A stretch of 64,000 nt of DNA from Sulfurospirillum arsenophilum NBRC 109478. Lineage in GTDB: Bacteria > Campylobacterota > Campylobacteria > Campylobacterales > Sulfurospirillaceae. The notes beneath the pieces were generated by a model that saw only the letters and a program-made list of their open reading frames with translations, was not told the origin of the DNA and made no database searches. The DNA is taken from assembly GCF_000813345.1 (NCBI RefSeq), contig NZ_BBQF01000001.1:62001-126000 (forward strand), in the 5' to 3' direction. The translations under genes and the position numbers were made by a program. Below, in pieces: positions 58,539 through 64,000 of this stretch (within the stretch, counting starts at the first letter, position 1; every line of letters begins with the position of its first letter).

Positions 58539-59492
58539 TTATCGTTCATTTGGAGCAGGATTGATACTCCCTTCTTTGAAGAGAAGATCGCTCGGACTAT
58601 CTTTGAGGTTACTAACCAGATCTTTGGTTTCATTGACGAGTACATGTAATTCTTGAAGGGTTTGTTGAAGTGGAATCAGGTTTTCTTTTACTAAAATATC
58701 GACATCAAATGAGCCTTTGTCTAACTTTTGATGAAGCCCTCCCATAACTGTGGAGACGCTTTGAGACGCTTCTTTGACTTTATTCATGGTGTCTATACCT
58801 GTATTATCGATCGCAGAGCTGAGTGAATATGACATATCTTTGACCCCTTTTGCCGCAGCCGTTGCTTCTAGTAAAAGTTGGTTGATTTCTTTGTTATGGG
58901 CTTCGATGTTTGCCATTGTTTTACTGGTAGATTCAGCTATTTTCGCACTGTTTTCGATGATAATCTCAAGATTTCTAACATTCTTCTCGCTCATAATACT
59001 CTCAGCTCGTTCAAAAATCATCTCAGCTTTTGTGCTTAACGAGGTAATGGTCTTATCAAGTCTTGAAAAAGTGGACGGACGTGAATAGATAATGCCGTAT
59101 TCTTCTACCTTCCCGCTTGTTTTAAGATCTTTGGCTTCATTGGTTCCACCTTGGAGTTGAATAAAACTAAGTCCTGTAATACCTTGCGCTTCAATAGCAG
59201 CATAGGTATCTTCTTTGATAGGTGCATCATCTTGAACGCGAATGGTGACTAAAACCTCTTCAGCATTTTTAGGGTTGATGGTGATGGTGCGTACTTCACC
59301 TATTTGGACACCTCGAAGCTTGACAGGAGCTTTTTCATTGAGCCCTGAAACAGACTCTTTTGTGGCAACTCTGTAAAATTTAAAGGTACCTTTATCGGAG
59401 TAGTTTCCTAGCCAAAGAATTGAAAAAACACCTCCGATGAGCAACACAAAAATAAATGCGCCTACTAAAATATAACTTAGTCTATTTTCCAT
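58539..59492 (-). CDS. mlaD: MlaD-like MCE-domain protein
   Basis: 317 residues. One N-terminal transmembrane helix (LSYILVGAFIFVLLIGGVFS), an MCE domain (VSGLNEKAPVKLRGVQIGEV, GITGLSFIQLQGG) that forms a hexameric lipid-transfer ring, and a coiled-coil extension of about 150 residues. Substrate-binding part of a phospholipid transporter. Variant palindrome at 58641 encodes ELHVLV. Confidence 0.92.
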   Translation of the reverse strand: MENRLSYILVGAFIFVLLIGGVFSILWLGNYSDKGTFKFYRVATKESVSGLNEKAPVKLRGVQIGEVRTITINPKNAEEVLVTIRVQDDAPIKEDTYAAIEAQGITGLSFIQLQGGTNEAKDLKTSGKVEEYGIIYSRPSTFSRLDKTITSLSTKAEMIFERAESIMSEKNVRNLEIIIENSAKIAESTSKTMANIEAHNKEINQLLLEATAAAKGVKDMSYSLSSAIDNTGIDTMNKVKEASQSVSTVMGGLHQKLDKGSFDVDILVKENLIPLQQTLQELHVLVNETKDLVSNLKDSPSDLLFKEGSINPAPNER

Positions 59493-59499
59493 TTTTGCC

Positions 59500-60234
59500 T
59501 CAACTTAAAAATTTTTTCAACTCATCGTTGGTCGTCTGCTTTAAAAGCTCCATATTTCCTTCAAACAGCACTTTTTTGTTCCCTAGTATAACAAAACGAT
59601 CTAATACAGTTGCAATGGTGTCTTTATCGTGCGTAACCATAACAACCGTAATGCCCAGTGTATCGCGAAGGGTTACAATGAGTTCATCAAAAGCTCGCGC
59701 ACTTTGTGGATCAAGACCAGAGGTTGGCTCATCCAAAAAAAGTAATTTAGGATCAAGCGCAAGGGAACGTGCTAAGCCTGCTCTTTTTTTCATACCACCA
59801 CTGAGTTCCGAAGGATACATCGAAGCAACTTTAGGGGGGAGTCCTACCATGGAAAGCTTCATCAAAGCAGACTCAACAATGAGCCAATCGGGTAGATCTG
59901 TATATTCACGCATCGCAATGGTTACGTTTTCTAAAATCGTTAAAGAGGTAAAAAGAGCGCCAAATTGAAATAACACTCCCCACTTTTGCCTAAGTTTCTG
60001 AGCCATTTTAAAAGAGGTTGTCCTGACATCTGTTCCCAAGACAAGCATCTGCCCTGCGCTTGTCTTTTGAAGCATAATCATTTCGCGAAGCAGTGTTGTT
60101 TTACCACTACCACTACCGCCTAGAAGCCCAAAAATTTCTCCTTTTTGGATTTTGAAGCTAACTCCATCATGGATGACATTCTTCCCAAAAGAGGTCACAA
60201 TCTCTTTAGCTTCAATAACGACGTGGTTCTTCAT
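59500..60234 (-). CDS. mlaF: MlaF-like ABC transporter ATPase
   Basis: 244 residues. Walker A LLGGSGSGKTTLLREM, signature ELSGGMKKRAGLARSL, Walker B LLFLDEPTSGLD, and MVTHDKDT. Powers the MlaE permease to move phospholipids between membranes. It overlaps mlaE by 4 bases. Confidence 0.94.
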   Translation of the reverse strand: MKNHVVIEAKEIVTSFGKNVIHDGVSFKIQKGEIFGLLGGSGSGKTTLLREMIMLQKTSAGQMLVLGTDVRTTSFKMAQKLRQKWGVLFQFGALFTSLTILENVTIAMREYTDLPDWLIVESALMKLSMVGLPPKVASMYPSELSGGMKKRAGLARSLALDPKLLFLDEPTSGLDPQSARAFDELIVTLRDTLGITVVMVTHDKDTIATVLDRFVILGNKKVLFEGNMELLKQTTNDELKKFLS

Positions 60235-61361
60235 AAGCCCATCTCCGTTAGAAGTACAGAGATAATTGCATCAATAGCGATAACCCAAAAAATAGCATTG
60301 ACGACACTAATCGTTGTGTATTTACCAACACTTTCGGTGCTACTATCGATCTGAAAGCCACGAAAACAACCAATAGTTGCAATGACACAGCCAAAAATAG
60401 GTGCTTTGATCAACCCAATAATTAAATGTTTAAGTGCTACCGTCTCCTTAATGCGATCAATAAATTCAACAAAACTGACATCGAGCTTTGTTGAAGCTAT
60501 CACCATCCCGCCAAAAACAGAGACAATGTCCCCAAAAAAGACTAAAAGAGGTAAAGAAATAATCAGTGCAAACAGACGAGGTAACACTAAAAAATTCCAA
60601 GGTGAAAAACCCATGGAACTCATGGCATCCACTTCATCGGTGATTTTCATAACACCAATTTGCGCTGTGTAGGCTGAAGCACTTCGTCCTGCAACAACGA
60701 TTGCTGTTAAAAGCGGTGCAAGTTCACGTACCGCGGAAATAGTCACCATTTCGACAATGAATATGTTTGCACCAAATTTTTCTAATTGGGTTGCTCCTTG
60801 ATAAGCGATAACAATACCAATTAAAAATGAGGTCAACAAGATAATAGGAAGCGCACCAGCGCCACTTTGTTCGATGTGATAAAGGGTCGCTTTGAGACGA
60901 ATAGTGAGAGGTTTTAAAAAAGCGGCAATTACATAATGGGTTAACTCTCCTGTAAAAGCAAAAAAGGAGGAGAGCGTTTTGTAACCTTCAAAGACATCTT
61001 TGCCCACATTTTCAAGGTAGGAGAGAATAAATATCTCTTTTTTTTCAATGACGTTTTCGCGTGGATAGTTTTGTTCACAAATGGTGAGTAATTTTTCCAA
61101 AGATTCACTTGCTCCCACTTTAGAAACAATACACTTCTGTGCTTCAAGTCTTTTAGCATGATGCAAAATTAGCATAATTCCATGCGTGTCAAATTCAGTG
61201 ATCTCTGAAAGATCAAGCGTGTAGGTTTCTTTTGGTTTACATGTAAGCGTATTAAATGTCAGATCAAGCGCATGAACGGCTTCTTTGACCCAATTGCCCT
61301 GCAATGCCACAGTAAAACCATCGTTTGTTTGTGTTACTTGCAGCGAGGGTTTGTTTTTCAT
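60231..61361 (-). CDS. mlaE: MlaE-like permease with N-terminal STAS domain
   Basis: About 376 residues. A STAS-like domain (about 1-110, YTLDLSEITEFDTHGIMLIL) fused to the MlaE permease (ELAPLLTAIVVAGRSASAYT, GVMKITDEVDAMSSMG). In E. coli the STAS part is the separate protein MlaB, so this is an MlaB-MlaE fusion. Start ATG at 61361 with a weak AGGG; a GTG at 61373 is the alternative. Heads the mlaEFD-lipoprotein operon. Confidence 0.92.
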   Translation of the reverse strand: MKNKPSLQVTQTNDGFTVALQGNWVKEAVHALDLTFNTLTCKPKETYTLDLSEITEFDTHGIMLILHHAKRLEAQKCIVSKVGASESLEKLLTICEQNYPRENVIEKKEIFILSYLENVGKDVFEGYKTLSSFFAFTGELTHYVIAAFLKPLTIRLKATLYHIEQSGAGALPIILLTSFLIGIVIAYQGATQLEKFGANIFIVEMVTISAVRELAPLLTAIVVAGRSASAYTAQIGVMKITDEVDAMSSMGFSPWNFLVLPRLFALIISLPLLVFFGDIVSVFGGMVIASTKLDVSFVEFIDRIKETVALKHLIIGLIKAPIFGCVIATIGCFRGFQIDSSTESVGKYTTISVVNAIFWVIAIDAIISVLLTEMGL

Positions 61362-61445
61362 TTTGACATACACCCTATTTTTTTGGTTATTATAACATAA
61401 TTAGGTTATTCAAAACGGCACAGATTAGGTTTTATCAATGGATGC

Positions 61446-61451
61446 TATAAT
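61446..61451 (+). promoter_or_regulatory. -10 box for msrA
   Basis: TATAAT after TGC (extended -10), 22 bases before the ATG at 61474, which rules out the earlier in-frame ATG at 61438. Confidence 0.55.
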
Positions 61452-61473
61452 CTTTAGCAAAAGGGAGTTGTTC

Positions 61474-62073
61474 ATGAAAAAAGTACTCTTTTTAATGCTG
61501 CTTTCACTGAGTGTTATCACTCACGTGAGTGCAAAGGAGACAGATATGAAATACGAAGTTGCAACATTGGGTGGCGGCTGTTTTTGGTGCTTAGAAGCAG
61601 TTTTTGAAGAGACACGCGGAGTGATTGATGTCGTGAGTGGTTATGCAGGAGGAACACTTCACAATCCAAGCTATGAGCAGGTCAGCAGTGGCACCACAGG
61701 GCACGCTGAGGTGGTTCAAGTGACGTTTGATCCTAACATCATTTCGTATGAAGCACTGCTAAAAATCTTTTGGCTCATACACGATCCAACAACACTTAAT
61801 CGTCAAGGAAATGACGTAGGTACACAATATCGCTCCGTTATTTTTTACCATGATGAAAAGCAAAAAGAGAAAACTGAGGCTTCGGTGAAAGAATTTGCGA
61901 GTAAATTTACCAAACCTATTGTCACCGAAATAAAACCTTTGGAAGTTTTTTACAAAGCAGAAGCGTACCATCAAGACTATTTCAAAAACAATCCCAACCA
62001 AGGCTATTGTATGTTTGTAGTTTCACCTAAAGTGCAACACTTTAAGCATGAGTATAAGGATTTGCTCAAGTAG
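61474..62073 (+). CDS. msrA: Peptide methionine sulfoxide reductase MsrA, exported
   Basis: 199 residues. A signal peptide (MKKVLFLMLLSLSVITHVSA) precedes the catalytic domain with GGGCFWCLEAVFE (active Cys), YAGGTLHNPSYEQVSSGTTG and YRSVIFYHDEKQK. Reduces Met-S-sulfoxide in proteins, here probably in the periplasm. GGGAG spaced 6 bases from the ATG, and promoter at 61446. No msrB follows, so reduction power must come from another periplasmic partner. Confidence 0.93.
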   Translation: MKKVLFLMLLSLSVITHVSAKETDMKYEVATLGGGCFWCLEAVFEETRGVIDVVSGYAGGTLHNPSYEQVSSGTTGHAEVVQVTFDPNIISYEALLKIFWLIHDPTTLNRQGNDVGTQYRSVIFYHDEKQKEKTEASVKEFASKFTKPIVTEIKPLEVFYKAEAYHQDYFKNNPNQGYCMFVVSPKVQHFKHEYKDLLK

Positions 62074-62095
62074 CCAAATCCTTTACATGTAAAAC

Positions 62096-62701
62096 TCAAA
62101 AAGTGTGAATCAGTCCTCGTATACCATCGATGAACATCTGTACAGACATCATCAAAAGAAGCATTCCCATGAGGCGCTCAAGGGCTGAAAGTCCTTTTTC
62201 ACGCAGCAGTTTATAAAGCATGGGAGAAAGGTACATAATGAGTGCTGAAGCAAACCATGCTAACACAAGCGCCATAAAAAGATTACCAAGCTGATCTGTG
62301 TGAGATTTACCCAGCACTAAAAGAGTCGCGAGTGTTGAAGGTCCTGCAATGAGGGGCATAGCGATGGGTACCATAAATGGCTCTTTGGATGAGCCGTAGA
62401 GCCCGCTACTCCCTTCAACTCCAGGGAAAATCATCTTTATACCAATCACAAAAAAGATGACGGCTCCTGCGATGCGTACAGACTCTGTCTCCAAGTGAAA
62501 AATATTCAAAAAGAGCTCTCCTCCAAAGAGGAAGAGCATCAAAATCCCAAGACCAAAAAGCATTTCACGGATAATAATAATTCTTTTGCGTTGCATGTCC
62601 ACGTCTTTGAGAATAGAGAGGATGACGGGTACTGCTCCAAAAGGATCAATCACAAAAAATAAAAGTATGGCTGTCGAAACAATTGAAAAATCAGCGTTCA
62701 T
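62096..62701 (-). CDS. MarC family integral membrane protein (second copy)
   Basis: 201 residues, about six transmembrane helices with FFVIDPFGAVPVILSIL and PIAMPLIAGPSTLATLL, family markers. Paralogue of 4840..5478, with clear sequence difference. Function of the family unknown. Convergent with msrA across 22 bases that hold a palindrome copy. Confidence 0.9.
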   Translation of the reverse strand: MNADFSIVSTAILLFFVIDPFGAVPVILSILKDVDMQRKRIIIIREMLFGLGILMLFLFGGELFLNIFHLETESVRIAGAVIFFVIGIKMIFPGVEGSSGLYGSSKEPFMVPIAMPLIAGPSTLATLLVLGKSHTDQLGNLFMALVLAWFASALIMYLSPMLYKLLREKGLSALERLMGMLLLMMSVQMFIDGIRGLIHTF

Positions 62702-62714
62702 TCGTCTACACTCA

Positions 62715-64000
62715 TCAGGTTCTAAACTCAGAAAGTTTGAGGTTCAAGGTCTCAGTCATACGACTCAGATGCTCAGCCGCACTAGCAATCTCTTCAACAC
62801 TTCTCGCATTTTGAGAAGAGATGTCGTTGATTTGCGAAACATCATTCATCATGGACTCAATGTCAGAACCCGTTTTAAGATAGTTCTCGGCTGTTTTATC
62901 CGAAACTTTTGTTGCGTTGCCCATGACGTGGAACATATTGTTTATCTTTGTCTCAACCTCACTGGCCGTAGTTGCAAGGGACTCTACTTTTTTAGAATTT
63001 GATGTCATCTGATCGCTACTGTCTGCAATGGCTTGAACGATAACATTGATGGTCGCATTGATCTCTTGAAGGCTTTTTTGAGTACGTTCAGCAAGTTTGC
63101 GTACTTCGTCCGCAACCACAGCAAAACCACGTCCATGTTCTCCTGCACGCGCTGCTTCAATGGCGGCATTAAGCGCTAGTAAATTAGTCTGATCGGCAAT
63201 ATCGCCAATCACAACCAAGATGTCTTTCACTTGATTTGCATCTGAACTTAGCTGTTGGACACGGTGTGCTAGTTCAATTTCGGTTGAAGCACTGTTTTGA
63301 ATATCTTTGGTGAGCTCCAAAATCGCACTGTTAGCATCTTTTAGAAAATCATTGGCTTTAAGAAGCTCTTCTTTGCCAGCTTTGGCTTCCCCCATACCTG
63401 TCGTCATCTCATTTTTCAGTGTTGTTGCTTTTGATGTGGTATTGCCAACAATTTGCATGGATGTTTCAACGGCTCGTCCGACTTCCAAAGAAGTAGAAGA
63501 GAGTTCATGTGAAATAGACGAGTTTTCATTGGAGAGGTTTTTAGCCTCACTAATTAAAATGCGTACTTTTTCAATAAAACGGTTGATACTTGTACTGGCT
63601 TGTGCAATTTCATCATTGCCAACAACTTCAAGCTTTCGTGTTAGATCACCATCGCCACTGGAGAGGTTATCTGCTTTGTCGATAAGATCATTAAGCGGAT
63701 TGGAAATGGTTTTTTTGATGATAATGGCGGTAGCCACAATACTCAAAATAACTAAGACTAAAGAGATAAGTAAAAAAGAACGAATTTGGGAAGCAACATT
63801 ATCTCCAATCTGCGTTTTGAGTTTACCGACTTCGGCTTCGACATTATCGACGTAAATACCTGTTCCCATCATCCATTTATAAGGCTCAAAAGGTACGGCA
63901 TATGCATATTTTAAGAAAGGTTGTCCGTCTTTGATTTTTGGGAAAAAGTACTTCACAAGACCTCCGCCTTTTTGGGCAGTTTCGATGAGTTCTTTAACAA
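62715..64000 (-). CDS. Methyl-accepting chemotaxis protein, cut at the window edge
   Basis: Partial chemoreceptor: the frame runs open to base 64000, so the start is outside. From the edge inward: part of a periplasmic single-Cache domain ([20 protein letters not shown]), a transmembrane helix ([20 protein letters not shown]), HAMP, and the signalling domain with [20 protein letters not shown] and [18 protein letters not shown]. Unlike the receptor at 6130..7800, it has the usual order with sensor first. At least 428 residues in the window. Confidence 0.93.
   Translation of the reverse strand, partial: VKELIETAQKGGGLVKYFFPKIKDGQPFLKYAYAVPFEPYKWMMGTGIYVDNVEAEVGKLKTQIGDNVASQIRSFLLISLVLVILSIVATAIIIKKTISNPLNDLIDKADNLSSGDGDLTRKLEVVGNDEIAQASTSINRFIEKVRILISEAKNLSNENSSISHELSSTSLEVGRAVETSMQIVGNTTSKATTLKNEMTTGMGEAKAGKEELLKANDFLKDANSAILELTKDIQNSASTEIELAHRVQQLSSDANQVKDILVVIGDIADQTNLLALNAAIEAARAGEHGRGFAVVADEVRKLAERTQKSLQEINATINVIVQAIADSSDQMTSNSKKVESLATTASEVETKINNMFHVMGNATKVSDKTAENYLKTGSDIESMMNDVSQINDISSQNARSVEEIASAAEHLSRMTETLNLKLSEFRT

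Noticed and set aside
61438-61473. Earlier in-frame start for msrA
   Set aside because: The -10 box at 61446 would lie inside the coding part; GGGAG and a signal peptide support ATG at 61474.

Overview
The window looks like a chromosome segment of a Campylobacterota (epsilonproteobacterial) bacterium, most like Sulfurospirillum; that genus name is inference. Supporting signs are the gene set (UPF0323 lipoprotein, FlhX-type short FlhB homologue, CcoG, ThrS without a full TGS domain, RNase J with a long basic N-terminus), extended -10 promoters of the type TGn-TATAAT, tightly overlapping operons, and a run (rpsU, UPF0323 lipoprotein, glutathionylspermidine-synthase-like, 2-hydroxyacid dehydrogenase, YajQ) that I recall in similar order in Campylobacter. 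I see no insertion sequence, prophage, CRISPR array or rRNA operon.

Layout. 1-2580: a Cys-type cytosolic formate dehydrogenase with a small HTH-like partner. 2620-3035: four tRNA genes (Ser, Cys, Leu, Gly; minus strand). 3161-5876: ilvD, marC, a Cys-rich small protein and an unannotated 35-residue membrane protein with its own promoter and terminator. 6130-7800: a chemoreceptor. 7978-12205: galU, pyrG, recJ. 12202-22198: a long minus-strand stretch with pcm, a nitrilase-family hydrolase, class Ia ribonucleotide reductase (nrdB, nrdA), class III ribonucleotide reductase (nrdD, a split-off glycyl-radical piece, nrdG), a racemase and purB. 22317-32410: pseudouridine synthases, FAH-family protein, rlmN, hisF, rsmA, RNase J, kdsD, rarA. 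32453-34554: FliK-like/FlhX pair. 34639-45409: purM, coaE, dapF, prfA, rpsT, glmM, lspA, tRNA-Val, thrS-infC-rpmI-rplT. 45781-47839: ccoG and a recombinase-like regulator. 48041-54675: the rpsU cluster, an EptC-like lipid A/flagellar phosphoethanolamine transferase and dgkA. 54837-57929: three small c-type cytochromes co-oriented with a two-component system. 57932-61361: a Mla-type lipid transport operon. 61474 to the end: exported MsrA, a second MarC and a chemoreceptor cut by the window edge.

Most genes are ordinary housekeeping. Three signals are not explained by that annotation: (1) a palindrome, TTACATGTAA, present in 27 exact copies, in genes and between them, where chance predicts less than one, forcing the peptide Leu-His-Val into many unrelated proteins; (2) NrdD lacks its glycyl-radical segment, which sits in a separate 54-codon gene overlapping its stop codon; (3) a roughly 100-base element present twice (24-127 and 25050-25152) with compensatory base changes in its hairpins, indicating a structured RNA or a palindromic repeat family.
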